NCBI GenBank assembly: GCA_036340235.1
Contig: JAYYZE010000010.1
Location: forward strand, 10,566-74,565
Source: GCA-2862585 sp036340235
Lineage (GTDB): Bacteria > Bacteroidota > Bacteroidia > Flavobacteriales > UBA7312
Length of the DNA stretch: 64,000 nt
Direction: 5' to 3'
The position numbers and the translations under genes were made by a program. This document shows, one piece after another, positions 24,845 to 34,304 of the stretch. Under the pieces are notes generated by a model. The model did no database searches. It worked only from the letters and a program-made list of their open reading frames with translations, and was not told the DNA's origin. Each line of letters starts with the position of its first letter. The stretch's first letter is position 1.

Positions 24845-27616
24845 TCATATCACGATATTAACAATTTTATTTGGAACAATAATGATTCTTTTAGGCGATT
24901 TCCCTTCAAGATATTGAATTGATTTAGGGTTAGACAAAACAGCTTGTTCTATTTTTTCTTTTGATGTTGCCGCGGGAAGCTCTAATTTAAAACGCATCTT
25001 TCCGTTAAATGATATGGGGTAAGTGTGGGTATCTTCTTGTAAATAACGTTCATCGAATTGTGGCCATGGCTCCAGAGTAACCGAGGTTATGTTGCCCACT
25101 TGTTCCCAAAGTTCTTCGGCAAAATGTGGCGCATAAGGCGATATTAAAATGGTCAATGTCTCAATAATTGTTTTGTTTCTAGATTTCAAATCGCTTAATT
25201 CATTGACAGCTATCATTAGATTTGAAACGACAGTATTGAAAGAAAATCGTTCTATATCTTCGGTGACTTTTTTAATGGTTTTGTGTAGAATTTTTAATTC
25301 CTGTGAACTTGGTGTTTTATCTTCCAAGGCAATAGGCTTGTCACCAGAGTGAACCAATCGCCAAAACTTTCTTAAGAAGTTATATACGCCATTTATTCCT
25401 TTGGTATCCCAAGGTTTAAACTGCTCTAGCGGACCTAAAAACATTTCGTACATTCTGAGTGTGTCAGCTCCGAATTTTTCGACTAAATCATCAGGCGTTT
25501 GAACATTATATTTAGATTTAGACATTTTCTCTACCTCAACACCACAAAGGTATTGACCGTTGTCGTTTAATATAAATTCAGCATCATTGAATTCTTTCCT
25601 CCATTTTTTAAATTTGATGATGTCGAGAAAATCATTGTCTACCAAATTAATATCTACATGTAAGCGACTTGTTTGATATTCTTTTCGTTTATCAAAGGTG
25701 ACAAAAGTATTGCTATCTTTTACTCTGTAAACAAAATTGGATCTTCCAAGTATCATGCCCTGATTAATCAATTTCTTAAAGGGCTCATCAATTGATATAA
25801 AACCTCTGTCATATAGAAATTTAGTCCAAAACCGAGAATACAACAAATGCCCCACAGCGTGTTCTGCACCACCTATGTACAAATCCACTTGCCCCCAATA
25901 GTCAGATTTATGTTTTGCTACAAACTCATTTGAATTTTTGGCATCCATATATCTCAAAAAATACCATGATGAACCAGCCCAGCCAGGCATGGTATTATAT
26001 TCCATACGATCACCCTTAAAAACGTTCCAATTTTCTTTGCTTGCTCTAGCAAGTGGCGGCTCACCCTCTTCAGTTGGCAAATATTTGTCAATTGCTGGTA
26101 ACACCACATGCTCATCAGAGGAGGTGATATAAGCTATATCATTTTGATAATATATGGGAAACGGTTCTCCCCAATACCTTTGTCGACTAAAAATGGCGTC
26201 ACGTAATCGGTAATTTACAATGCCACTGCCTATGGCTTTGGCTTCAAGTTGCGAAATGATTTGTTGGCTTGCTTGTTCACAATTTAGACCATTTAGATTC
26301 TTCGAATTTATCAAAGTTGCCGATTTTGTTTCATTAACTCCTTGACTAGCATTGGTGTTGTCAAAAATGGATTTGATTTCTAACCCATAGTGGGTAGCAA
26401 AATTCCAATCGCGTTGGTCACCACAAGGAACAGCCATAATAGCACCCGTACCGTAAGTAGATAATACATAATCAGCTATCCAAACCGGAATTATTTCGTT
26501 TGTAAAGGGATGAATGGCATATGTTCCAGTAAAAACGCCTGACACTCTTTTGACATCTGATTGTCTATCCCTTTCTGACTTTAAGGCTGCTTGTTTTTTG
26601 TAGACCTCAACCGCTTGGCGTTGTTCCTCAGTGGTAATCTGTTTAACTAGCTCATGCTCGGGTGATAGTACCATAAATGTAACACCATATATGGTCTCTG
26701 GTCTAGTTGTAAAAACCTCAATTTGGTGAGTGCTATTTTGAATATTAAATTGAATAGATGCTCCTTTCGATTTACCTATCCAATGACGTTGTATTTCTTT
26801 GATGGAATCATTCCAATCTAAATGGTCTAGTCCGTCTAATAATCGTTGGGCGTAGGCCGTAATTCTTAATGACCATTGCTTCATTCTCTTCTGTTCTACG
26901 AGAAAATTACCTCTTTCAGAACGACCATCTTTAACTTCATCATTGGCTAAAACCGTTCCTAACTGTTCACACCAGTTTACCCATGTCTCAGAAAGGTATG
27001 CTAGTCGGTATTTTTGTAGGATTTCTTCCTTTTGATGTGTGTTGTATTCTTGCCATTGTTTGGCGCTGAAAAGGTCAACTGCCTTGTCAGTGGCTGCGTC
27101 AATAAAAGTGTTTCCGTTTGACGAAAACTCATTTAACAGTACATGAATAGATTTTGCTTTTTGATCTGTATTGCAGTAGTAAGAATCAAATAGTTGCTTA
27201 AATATCCATTGTGTCCACTTATAATATGAAGGGTCAGAAGTTCTTACTTCTCGATCCCAATCAAATGAAAATCCTAATTTATTAAGTTGTTCTCGGTATC
27301 TTTTAATATTTCGTTCGGTAGTAATGGCAGGGTGTTGTCCTGTTTGTATAGCATATTGTTCTGCTGGCAAGCCAAAAGAATCATAACCCATAGGATGCAA
27401 GACATTAAATCCCTTATGACGTTTGTATCGAGCATATATGTCTGAGGCAATGTATCCAAGTGGATGTCCAACATGTAGTCCTTCTCCTGAGGGATAAGGA
27501 AACATATCAAGAACATAGTATTTTGGTTTGTTAGTATCCTCGTTAACTTTATAAATTGACGATGCTTTCCAACGGCTTTGCCATTTATTCTCTATGTCTT
27601 TGTGGTTATACTCCAT
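24845..27616 (-). CDS. leuS: Leucyl-tRNA synthetase
   Basis: Class I aminoacyl-tRNA synthetase charging tRNA-Leu, 923 residues. The HIGH-type motif is PYPSGEGLHVGHPLGY (about 39-54). The CP1 editing domain contains TTRPETIYGVTFM with the Thr-rich peptide and YGTGAIMAVPCGDQRD with the conserved editing Asp. KMSKSKYN lies at about 697-704. The anticodon-binding and C-terminal domains are complete. The promoter box TAACTTTG is 23 nt upstream. It is divergent from ftsX. It is a single-chain bacterial type of usual length. Confidence 0.97.
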   Translation of the reverse strand: MEYNHKDIENKWQSRWKASSIYKVNEDTNKPKYYVLDMFPYPSGEGLHVGHPLGYIASDIYARYKRHKGFNVLHPMGYDSFGLPAEQYAIQTGQHPAITTERNIKRYREQLNKLGFSFDWDREVRTSDPSYYKWTQWIFKQLFDSYYCNTDQKAKSIHVLLNEFSSNGNTFIDAATDKAVDLFSAKQWQEYNTHQKEEILQKYRLAYLSETWVNWCEQLGTVLANDEVKDGRSERGNFLVEQKRMKQWSLRITAYAQRLLDGLDHLDWNDSIKEIQRHWIGKSKGASIQFNIQNSTHQIEVFTTRPETIYGVTFMVLSPEHELVKQITTEEQRQAVEVYKKQAALKSERDRQSDVKRVSGVFTGTYAIHPFTNEIIPVWIADYVLSTYGTGAIMAVPCGDQRDWNFATHYGLEIKSIFDNTNASQGVNETKSATLINSKNLNGLNCEQASQQIISQLEAKAIGSGIVNYRLRDAIFSRQRYWGEPFPIYYQNDIAYITSSDEHVVLPAIDKYLPTEEGEPPLARASKENWNVFKGDRMEYNTMPGWAGSSWYFLRYMDAKNSNEFVAKHKSDYWGQVDLYIGGAEHAVGHLLYSRFWTKFLYDRGFISIDEPFKKLINQGMILGRSNFVYRVKDSNTFVTFDKRKEYQTSRLHVDINLVDNDFLDIIKFKKWRKEFNDAEFILNDNGQYLCGVEVEKMSKSKYNVQTPDDLVEKFGADTLRMYEMFLGPLEQFKPWDTKGINGVYNFLRKFWRLVHSGDKPIALEDKTPSSQELKILHKTIKKVTEDIERFSFNTVVSNLMIAVNELSDLKSRNKTIIETLTILISPYAPHFAEELWEQVGNITSVTLEPWPQFDERYLQEDTHTYPISFNGKMRFKLELPAATSKEKIEQAVLSNPKSIQYLEGKSPKRIIIVPNKIVNIVI

Positions 27617-27639
27617 TTTTTGAAATACTTATTTGTTGG

Positions 27640-27647
27640 CAAAGTTA
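27640..27647 (-). promoter_or_regulatory. -7 box (TAACTTTG) of leuS
   Basis: An exact TAnnTTTG box on the minus strand, 23 nt before the leuS ATG. Confidence 0.6.
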
Positions 27648-27695
27648 ATCATTCATGGCTATTGACCACTAAAAATTATTACATTAGCAAACGCT

Positions 27696-28574
27696 ATGAA
27701 ACCGGTAAATGATCGACATATTAAACGCAGGTTACAAACCTCCTCGCTATCAACAATGCTAAGCATATCATTGGTGTTGTTAATGATTGGCAGCATGGGG
27801 CTCATTTATTTAAACACCTCGAAATTAACAAACTACATCAAAGAAAACATTGGGATAAGTCTAGTTTTGAATGATAATATTAAAAAGGTAGATCGATTGC
27901 AATTACAAAAAAATCTACAGACTTCAGAATGGGTAAAAAATACTCAATATATTAGCAAACAGGATGCGGCTAATATTCTTAAAAATGATTTGGGTGAGGA
28001 TTTTATTTCGTTCTTAGGCTACAATCCGCTGTCCTCGAGTATTGAAGTGTTTCTAAATGGTCAATTCGCCAGTAAAGAAAACATTAAAGCTCTGTCAAAT
28101 GACTTAAAAAACAACGAGTTAATTAATGAAATTATCATTCAAAAGGATCTCATTGATTCCATCAATACTAATGTTAAAAAATTAAGTCTTGTATTAATAT
28201 CATTTTGTGTTTTGTTGCTTACAGTATCAATTGCCCTCATAAATAATACAATCAGACTAACTGTATATTCAAAACGATTTATTATACGCACAATGAAGTT
28301 AATTGGCGCAACGGATTCGTTTGTAAGAAAGCCTTTTATTAAAACTGGTGTTCTGCAAGGTGTTTTTTCTGGTCTAATTGGTGTTTTATTACTGGTAATT
28401 ATATTACTCTGTATCGAAAAAGAAATGCCAGAATTATTAATCTTACAGGATTTATTTTCCTTGGTAATTGTATTTATTGGCACTTTTTTATTTGGCTTAT
28501 TTATTAGTTTTATTGTAACAATCTTTGCCGTTAATAAATATTTGAATATGAACGAAAAAAACTTATATCGATAA
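27696..28574 (+). CDS. ftsX: Cell division protein FtsX
   Basis: Permease-like partner of FtsE that controls septal peptidoglycan hydrolases. The 292 residues have a cytoplasmic N-terminus, TM1 (about 20-42, LSISLVLLMIGSMGLIYL), an extracytoplasmic domain of about 120 residues (ISLVLNDNIKKVD..TQYISKQDAANIL), then three TMs with INNTIRLTVYSKRFIIRTMKLIGAT (about 185-210), the family signature. It heads a tight run ftsX-DUF3098-uppP-truB, an order typical of Bacteroidota. A near-consensus box TACATTAG lies 8 nt before the ATG. FtsE is not in the window. Confidence 0.93.
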   Translation: MKPVNDRHIKRRLQTSSLSTMLSISLVLLMIGSMGLIYLNTSKLTNYIKENIGISLVLNDNIKKVDRLQLQKNLQTSEWVKNTQYISKQDAANILKNDLGEDFISFLGYNPLSSSIEVFLNGQFASKENIKALSNDLKNNELINEIIIQKDLIDSINTNVKKLSLVLISFCVLLLTVSIALINNTIRLTVYSKRFIIRTMKLIGATDSFVRKPFIKTGVLQGVFSGLIGVLLLVIILLCIEKEMPELLILQDLFSLVIVFIGTFLFGLFISFIVTIFAVNKYLNMNEKNLYR

Positions 28575-28578
28575 CATT

Positions 28579-28800
28579 ATGGAATTTAATTTTGGAAAAA
28601 GAAACTATCTATTAATGGTCATTGCGGTCATTACTATCACAATAGGCTACCTTCTTATGAGCGGTGGCAAGTCCAACGACCCCAATGTTTTTAGTGATTC
28701 TATTTTTAGTTTTAGACGCATCACCTTGTCCACTATTTTTCTAATTGTTGGATTTGTAATTCAGGTTTTTGCCATACTACACAGACCCAAAGATGAGTAG
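28579..28800 (+). CDS. DUF3098 family small membrane protein
   Basis: The 73-residue protein has two TM segments (about 9-28 and 48-66). The sequence NFGKRNYLLMVIAVITITIGYLLMSGG, a short DP..F..SIFSFRRIT loop and a TM2 ending FAILHRPK are the pattern of DUF3098, a family found next to ftsX and uppP in Bacteroidota. The function is unknown; co-transcription suggests a link to division or wall synthesis. It starts 4 nt after ftsX and overlaps the uppP start by 8 nt. Confidence 0.9.
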   Translation: MEFNFGKRNYLLMVIAVITITIGYLLMSGGKSNDPNVFSDSIFSFRRITLSTIFLIVGFVIQVFAILHRPKDE

Positions 28801-29596
28801 CATTTTAGCTGCCATACTTCTTGGCATTGTTCAAGGACTAACCGAATTTTTACCTGTTAGCAGTAGTGGTCATTTAGAAATTACCTCTTATATCATGAAT
28901 GAGTTGGGTAGCGGTAATTTGCCAAAAGAAAATTTGCTAATGACGGTGGTTCTACATGCAGCAACTGCATTAAGCACTATGTATATTTTTAGAAAAGATG
29001 TAGGTGCTATTCTCAAGGGTATTTTGCAGTTTAAGTGGAATGAGGAGTGTCGTTTTTCTGTTTTGATAATAATATCCATGATTCCAGCTGTTTTCATAGG
29101 ATTGGTTTTTGACCAACAAATAGATTCATTGTTTAGTGGAAATATTTTATTGGTTGGAAGTATGCTGCTGATTACTGGTCTGTTACTATTTGTTGCCGAC
29201 AAAGCCAAACAAACCAAAAAACCAGTTAGCGTCCTACAGTCAATTATTATCGGTATTGCTCAAGCCATTGCTATTATACCGGGCATTTCAAGGTCCGGTG
29301 CTACCATATCTATTTCAGTTATATTGGGTGTTGATAGACAAAGAGCAGCCCGATTTTCATTCCTAATGGTCGTACCGCTAATACTTGGAAAAATGGCCAA
29401 GGACCTATTGAGTGGCGATTTGATCTCCGATAGCGTAACATTGGTTCCTCTTACCTTTGGCTTTTTAGCCGCATTTACAACCGGTTTGCTAGCCTGCAAG
29501 TGGATGATTTCATTGGTCAAAAAAAGCCAGCTAAGGTATTTTTCATATTATTGCTTTGTAATTGGATTGTGTGCCATTGTGTTTTCATTTAGCTAG
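28793..29596 (+). CDS. uppP: Undecaprenyl-diphosphatase
   Basis: Recycles undecaprenyl diphosphate to the monophosphate carrier used for peptidoglycan and other glycans; a polytopic inner-membrane enzyme of the BacA type. The 267 residues carry both active-site motifs: GLTEFLPVSSSGHLE (about 15-29) and GISRSGATISISVILG (about 160-175). I start at MSSILAAI, whose ATG sits inside the end of the DUF3098 frame (ATGAGTAG) and is typical of coupled translation; an upstream TTG at 28769 is less likely. truB follows with no gap. Confidence 0.95.
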   Translation: MSSILAAILLGIVQGLTEFLPVSSSGHLEITSYIMNELGSGNLPKENLLMTVVLHAATALSTMYIFRKDVGAILKGILQFKWNEECRFSVLIIISMIPAVFIGLVFDQQIDSLFSGNILLVGSMLLITGLLLFVADKAKQTKKPVSVLQSIIIGIAQAIAIIPGISRSGATISISVILGVDRQRAARFSFLMVVPLILGKMAKDLLSGDLISDSVTLVPLTFGFLAAFTTGLLACKWMISLVKKSQLRYFSYYCFVIGLCAIVFSFS

Positions 29597-30289
29597 ATGA
29601 TAAACTATTTTGAAGGACATACACTCCTAATCAACAAGCCCTTAGGTTGGACCTCATTCGATGTTGTCAAAAAAATACGTAACACACTAAAGCCACAATT
29701 AGATGGCAAAAAATTGAAAGTGGGCCATGCTGGCACTCTTGATCCGCTAGCCGATGGATTATTAATTATCTGTACTGGCAAATACACCAAGAAAATACAC
29801 GAATTTCAATCCTTAGAAAAAGAGTACACTGCAGAGTTTACCCTAGGTGCCACAAGGCCTTCTTATGATCTAGAAACCTCAATTGATAAGCAGTACCCTA
29901 TAAAACATATTACGGCTGAGATGTTATATGCTGCCGCTAACATGTTAACGGGCGATATTCTACAAAGACCACCCATATACTCAGCCATTAAACAAAATGG
30001 TAAACGTTTATATGAATTGGCTAGAAAAGGGGAAAATGTAAACATAAAAGAACGAATTGTTCATGTTTATGAATTTGAAATTACAAACATAGACCTACCA
30101 AAAGTATCCGCTAGAATAAGGTGTAGCAAAGGCACTTACATTAGATCACTAGCTGATTCATTTGGCAAAAAAGTGGACAGTGGCGCCTATTTAAGCCAAC
30201 TGACTAGAACAAAAATTGGGAGCTACAAACTAGAACAAGCAATAGATATTGAAACCTTTACAGAATCGATTGAGCAATCTAATCCTTAA
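29597..30289 (+). CDS. truB: tRNA pseudouridine(55) synthase
   Basis: Forms pseudouridine 55 in the T-loop of tRNAs. The 230 residues include LLINKPLGWTSFDVV near the N-terminus and VGHAGTLDPLADGLL with catalytic Asp49, then RPPIYSAIKQNGKRLYELARKGE and SKGTYIRSLADSFG. It is shorter than the E. coli enzyme because the C-terminal PUA part is minimal, as in many Bacteroidota. The ATG immediately follows the uppP stop. queA starts 57 nt later, with a possible weak promoter (TATATTCG at 30312) between. Confidence 0.95.
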   Translation: MINYFEGHTLLINKPLGWTSFDVVKKIRNTLKPQLDGKKLKVGHAGTLDPLADGLLIICTGKYTKKIHEFQSLEKEYTAEFTLGATRPSYDLETSIDKQYPIKHITAEMLYAAANMLTGDILQRPPIYSAIKQNGKRLYELARKGENVNIKERIVHVYEFEITNIDLPKVSARIRCSKGTYIRSLADSFGKKVDSGAYLSQLTRTKIGSYKLEQAIDIETFTESIEQSNP

Positions 30290-30346
30290 ACATTAATGCC
30301 TTAATTTTTAGTATATTCGCACACTTTTGAAAACCATCTTGTAAAT

Positions 30347-31402
30347 ATGATTAAAAGAAAGTTATCCCAATTTAATTTTAACCTTCCTGATGAATTACTT
30401 TCAGATCGACCGTCTGCCAATAGAGACGAATCAAGGTTAATGGTTGTTGACAGAAAAACTGGCCAAATAGAACATAAACTGTTTAAGGATGTAATCACCT
30501 ATTTTGATGAAAGTGATGTTATGGTATTTAACGACACTAAAGTTTTTCCGGCCAGAATGTTTGGTAACAAAGAAAAAACAGGCGCTAGAATTGAGGTTTT
30601 TTTATTGAGGGAACTTAATAAGGAAAATCTATTATGGGATGTACTTGTTGATCCCGCTCGTAAAATAAGAATTGGAAATAAGTTATATTTTGGCGATGAC
30701 GACCTTGTTGCTGAGGTGATAGACAACACTACCTCAAGAGGTAGAACATTGCGTTTTTTATACGATGGCAGCTACGAAGAGTTTAGAGCAAAACTTAAAG
30801 AACTAGGCGAAACCCCTTTACCAAAATACATCAACCGAACACCAGACGCTGATGATGAAATTCGATACCAAACTATTTACGCTAAGCATGAAGGAGCCGT
30901 TGCGGCACCCACAGCAGGCCTCCACTTTAGTCGAGAGCTTCTCAAACGACTTGAAATAAAAGGTATTGAATTGGCACATTTGACACTTCACATTGGACTG
31001 GGCACATTTCGCCCCGTGGAAGTTGAAGATTTAAGTAAGCACAAAATGGATTCTGAGGAGTTATTTATTTCAGATGACACTGCCGATTTGATAAATAATG
31101 GCATTCAAGAAAAGAAAAAAATCTGTGCTGTAGGAACCACTTCAATGCGGGGTGTAGAAACTTCCGTAACGACACAAGGGCTGATAACCCCATACTCAGG
31201 CTGGACCAATAAATTTATCTATCCACCATACGATTTTAGAATTGCTAATTGCATGATAACTAATTTTCACACTCCAAAATCAACCCTCTTGATGATGGTA
31301 TCTGCATTTGGTGGGCATGACTTAATAATGGGGGCGTACGAAGAAGCCGTAAAGGAAAAATATAAGTTTTTCTCATATGGGGACGCCATGCTCATTTTAT
31401 AA
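30347..31402 (+). CDS. queA: S-adenosylmethionine:tRNA ribosyltransferase-isomerase
   Basis: Adds the epoxycyclopentane ring to 7-aminomethyl-7-deazaguanine in tRNA during queuosine synthesis. The 351 residues match the family from FNLPDELLSDRPS at the N-terminus through VFNDTKVFPARMFG, EGAVAAPTAGLHFS, HLTLHIGLGTFRPV, CAVGTTSMRGVE and CMITNFHTPKSTLLMMVSAF near the C-terminus. The length is normal. ispD follows after 2 nt, so the two unrelated pathways share a transcript. No other queuosine genes are in the window. Confidence 0.96.
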   Translation: MIKRKLSQFNFNLPDELLSDRPSANRDESRLMVVDRKTGQIEHKLFKDVITYFDESDVMVFNDTKVFPARMFGNKEKTGARIEVFLLRELNKENLLWDVLVDPARKIRIGNKLYFGDDDLVAEVIDNTTSRGRTLRFLYDGSYEEFRAKLKELGETPLPKYINRTPDADDEIRYQTIYAKHEGAVAAPTAGLHFSRELLKRLEIKGIELAHLTLHIGLGTFRPVEVEDLSKHKMDSEELFISDDTADLINNGIQEKKKICAVGTTSMRGVETSVTTQGLITPYSGWTNKFIYPPYDFRIANCMITNFHTPKSTLLMMVSAFGGHDLIMGAYEEAVKEKYKFFSYGDAMLIL

Positions 31403-31404
31403 AC

Positions 31405-32076
31405 GTGAAATATTACTTTATAATAGTTGCTGGGGGATCAGGAAGCCGAATGGGGACTTCCACTCCAAAACAATTCTTAAAACTAAACGAAAAGCCAATA
31501 CTAATGCACACCGTTGAAAGGCTTTTTGACTTCGACAACAACGCCCATTTTATCATTGCGCTGCCCTTTTCGGAGTTCGACTACTGGCATCAATTGTGCA
31601 AAAACCACAATTTTGAATTATCTCACCAACTTTCAAAAGGAGGGGTCAACCGTTTTGAATCTGTTAAAAATGCTCTTAACAAAGTTACCGAAAAGAGTAT
31701 CGTTTGCATTCACGATGGCGTGCGTCCATTGGTAAAAAAAGACGTTATAACAAGGTGCATAAACACGGCAAAAAAAACGGGTTGCGCCATACCTGTTTTA
31801 CCAATCGAAGAAAGCATAAGAGAAGTTTCTGAACAGTCAAGTCGAGTCGTTGACAGAAACAAGTATAAGTGCGTCCAAACACCTCAATGCTTTTCCAGCG
31901 AACTGATTCTAAAAGCCTATCAACAAGATTATAAATCCATGTTCACCGATGATGCGTCAGTGGTAGAATCAATGGGAATAAATATGTCATTAGTCGAAGG
32001 AAATAAAGAAAATATCAAAATAACCACACCAGAAGACCTTGTTATGGCAGAATTTTTACTTAAACAATTCGATTAA
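31405..32076 (+). CDS. ispD: 2-C-methyl-D-erythritol 4-phosphate cytidylyltransferase
   Basis: Third step of the MEP isoprenoid pathway: CTP plus MEP gives CDP-ME. The 223 residues include the nucleotide-binding signature IIVAGGSGSRMGTSTPKQF (about 5-23), CIHDGVRPLVKKDVI and NKYKCVQTPQCF, as expected of the family. It uses a GTG start 2 nt after the queA stop; no in-frame ATG lies before the essential glycine-rich loop. The 3' end overlaps the convergent amidohydrolase by 17 nt. IspG is in the same window but 16 kb away. Confidence 0.95.
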   Translation: MKYYFIIVAGGSGSRMGTSTPKQFLKLNEKPILMHTVERLFDFDNNAHFIIALPFSEFDYWHQLCKNHNFELSHQLSKGGVNRFESVKNALNKVTEKSIVCIHDGVRPLVKKDVITRCINTAKKTGCAIPVLPIEESIREVSEQSSRVVDRNKYKCVQTPQCFSSELILKAYQQDYKSMFTDDASVVESMGINMSLVEGNKENIKITTPEDLVMAEFLLKQFD

Positions 32077-33193
32077 CCATACTATTAGGAGTTAACTCCT
32101 TATTTTTTAAACTAGTAATATGGTTGACTCCTGGTTTTTTACCAACCGCTATTGCCCCCAATTGATCAAGGCCCAGAAATTCTGCCCCATGTTTACATGC
32201 CCAACGTATTAGTATTTCTAAAGGAACCAATTCATTAATCGTTTTCATCTCTTCCAAAATTGACAAAGAGTCATTGGAGGCTAAACTATCAGTACCAATA
32301 GTCATTTTGGACTGAGAATCGATAAATAAGTCATAATTAGGCAGTGCGCCCTCTATGAATACGTTTGCTTTAGGACAAGTAGCCCAAAACACACTCTTGT
32401 TTTGTTGCTTTATCCACTGAATATCTTCTTTTGATGTAAATGTGTTGTGAACCATTAATATTGGTACATCTGGTAATAGTGGCAATGTACTTTTTAGTGC
32501 TGTTTTGCCAGTTGGCTTAAAGAAATGTTTGGCAATAAGTTCATTTAATAAATCACCTGTTCCCTCAATAAACATTTGGTCTTCAGTAGGTGTTTCTTGG
32601 TTGTGAATAGTAATTATTTCACCAGAATTGTGAGAACGTATTTTTTCAAATAATCTTAAAGAAACAGAATAATTAGCATGAGGTGTTAAAGAAACTTTGT
32701 GCTTACATTTTTCTAGTAAACGTAAACCATTTTGAAAAACCTCGTCTGCTCTTGATGGGTCTGATGCAAAAAGCTCTACAAATGTGTGATAATATATCGA
32801 ACTCTTGTCCTTGATAGGAAAGGAAATAGACGTATTGCTAATATCTCCAACAGCAACAATGCCGTTGTCATACATTACCCTATCAGCTTGCTTTATGCTT
32901 GAATATATCTCATCACAGGGTGACTTTCGTATTTTTCCAATATTAGAAATAAAGAAAGGCAAGCCTGTTTTTTCTTTCATTCTATTCTTAAGGTGAGATA
33001 ATTCCAAGTGGCAATGAGTATTTATAAAACCAGGACATAAACCCCCTTCAAAATATTCTAACATTGACTCATTTAAACCCTCTTTACTTCTGAGAACATC
33101 TACTATTATACCGCTTTGCTCAACAACCAAAACACCATTGGGAATAGGAGGACCTATTGACGTAAAAACTATATCTGATGTTAAGTAACGCAT
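32060..33193 (-). CDS. Amidohydrolase family metal-dependent hydrolase (TRZ/ATZ-like)
   Basis: TIM-barrel deaminase or hydrolase of 377 residues, resembling the ATZ/TRZ, SAH-deaminase and guanine-deaminase branch. Metal ligands can be followed: HCHLELSH (HxH), TPHANYS, MVHNTF and GTDSLASN. The substrate is not determinable here. I start at MRYLTSDIVF: an upstream ATG would add 55 residues encoded across the rlmN promoter and gene. The box TATCTTTG lies 8 nt before this ATG. The gene is divergent from rlmN through a palindromic double promoter and convergent with ispD. Confidence 0.85.
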   Translation of the reverse strand: MRYLTSDIVFTSIGPPIPNGVLVVEQSGIIVDVLRSKEGLNESMLEYFEGGLCPGFINTHCHLELSHLKNRMKEKTGLPFFISNIGKIRKSPCDEIYSSIKQADRVMYDNGIVAVGDISNTSISFPIKDKSSIYYHTFVELFASDPSRADEVFQNGLRLLEKCKHKVSLTPHANYSVSLRLFEKIRSHNSGEIITIHNQETPTEDQMFIEGTGDLLNELIAKHFFKPTGKTALKSTLPLLPDVPILMVHNTFTSKEDIQWIKQQNKSVFWATCPKANVFIEGALPNYDLFIDSQSKMTIGTDSLASNDSLSILEEMKTINELVPLEILIRWACKHGAEFLGLDQLGAIAVGKKPGVNHITSLKNKELTPNSMVNRIV

Positions 33194-33201
33194 AGAGCGT
33201 G

Positions 33202-33218
33202 CAAAGATACTATCTTTG
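33202..33218. promoter_or_regulatory. Palindromic divergent promoter pair, amidohydrolase / rlmN
   Basis: CAAAGATA (33202-33209, minus-strand box TATCTTTG) and TATCTTTG (33211-33218, plus) are separated by one C, a perfect 17-bp inverted repeat that extends to 19 bp with the flanking G and C. The minus box is 8 nt from the amidohydrolase ATG and the plus box is 4 nt from the rlmN ATG. Confidence 0.75.
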
Positions 33219-33222
33219 CGCC

Positions 33223-34269
33223 ATGTCTTTACAGAAAAACATTCGTGAACTAAGCTTGGAAGAGTTAAAAGACTTTTTTGTTGAACATAATCTTCCGAGC
33301 TTTCGAGCAAAGCAAGTATATGAATGGTTGTGGAAAAAATCTGTATCATCATTTTCACAAATGCGTAATGTATCCAAAGAGATTATTGAACTACTCGAAA
33401 AAACATTTGTGATCCAACACCTTCAAATTTCGGAGTCACAAAAGAGTACTGACCGCACCATAAAATCGGCCTTCAAACTGTTCGATGACAACAATGTTGA
33501 GGGCGTACTTATTCCCACAAAATCTCGAATGACGGCTTGCATCTCCTCACAGGTAGGATGTAGCTTAAGTTGTAAATTCTGTGCTACTGGTAAACTCGAC
33601 AGACGCCGAAATCTAAACGCAGACGAGATGTACGACCAAGTATTTATGTTAAACGAACTTGCTCAGAAAAATTACCAGCAAAAATTGAGTAACATTGTTT
33701 ACATGGGTATGGGTGAACCTTTACTAAACTACAGGAATGTGATAAATTCCATTGAAAAAATCACCTCAAATGATGGGTTAGCTATGTCGCCAAAACGCAT
33801 TACTGTTTCTACCGCTGGTATTGCCAAACTTATAAAAAAACTCGGTGATGACGAGGTTAAATTTAATCTAGCACTGTCTCTACATGCAGCTAACGATAAA
33901 AAAAGAAATCATATCATGCCTATCAATGAGCAAAACTCATTGGAATCTTTGAAAGATGCTATTGTCTACTTTTATGAAAAAACAGGTACTCGATTGACTT
34001 ATGAATACATAATATTTAAAGGATTTAATGATGAAATAAGTGACGCTATTGAATTGGCTCAATTTGCAAAAATAACGCCATGTAAAATCAACATTATTGA
34101 GTACAACCCCATTGATGATGGGGAATTCCAACAAGCCAAAAAAGAAAAGGTAGATGCTTTTGTAACTTACCTAGAAAGTAAAAACCTCATTGTTAATGTC
34201 AGACGTAGCAGGGGGAAAGATATAGATGCGGCCTGCGGACAACTTGCAAATAAACTCGTAAAGTCATAG
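33223..34269 (+). CDS. rlmN: 23S rRNA (adenine2503-C2) methyltransferase
   Basis: Radical-SAM enzyme methylating A2503 of 23S rRNA and A37 of some tRNAs. The 348 residues contain the cluster motif CSLSCKFC (Cys113, Cys117, Cys120), the N-terminal HhH-like domain (RAKQVYEWLWKKSV), YMGMGEPLLN, SLHAANDKKRNHIMP and the C-terminal RGKDIDAACGQL with the methylation-intermediate Cys. I choose the ATG at 33223, exactly 4 nt after a TATCTTTG box; a GTG at 33199 lies upstream of the promoter and is rejected. Confidence 0.96.
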   Translation: MSLQKNIRELSLEELKDFFVEHNLPSFRAKQVYEWLWKKSVSSFSQMRNVSKEIIELLEKTFVIQHLQISESQKSTDRTIKSAFKLFDDNNVEGVLIPTKSRMTACISSQVGCSLSCKFCATGKLDRRRNLNADEMYDQVFMLNELAQKNYQQKLSNIVYMGMGEPLLNYRNVINSIEKITSNDGLAMSPKRITVSTAGIAKLIKKLGDDEVKFNLALSLHAANDKKRNHIMPINEQNSLESLKDAIVYFYEKTGTRLTYEYIIFKGFNDEISDAIELAQFAKITPCKINIIEYNPIDDGEFQQAKKEKVDAFVTYLESKNLIVNVRRSRGKDIDAACGQLANKLVKS

Positions 34270-34278
34270 TGTTATTCG

Positions 34279-34286
34279 TATCTTTG
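34279..34286 (+). promoter_or_regulatory. -7 box (TATCTTTG) of the polyprenyl synthase / dnaG operon
   Basis: An exact TAnnTTTG box 18 nt before the ATG at 34305. Confidence 0.65.
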
Positions 34287-34304
34287 TACCTGCTAAACTA
34301 CTAG

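Noticed and set aside
33199..33222. Upstream GTG start for rlmN
   Set aside because: It lies before the -7 box, so it would not be in the mRNA; the ATG at 33223 gives the standard N-terminus.
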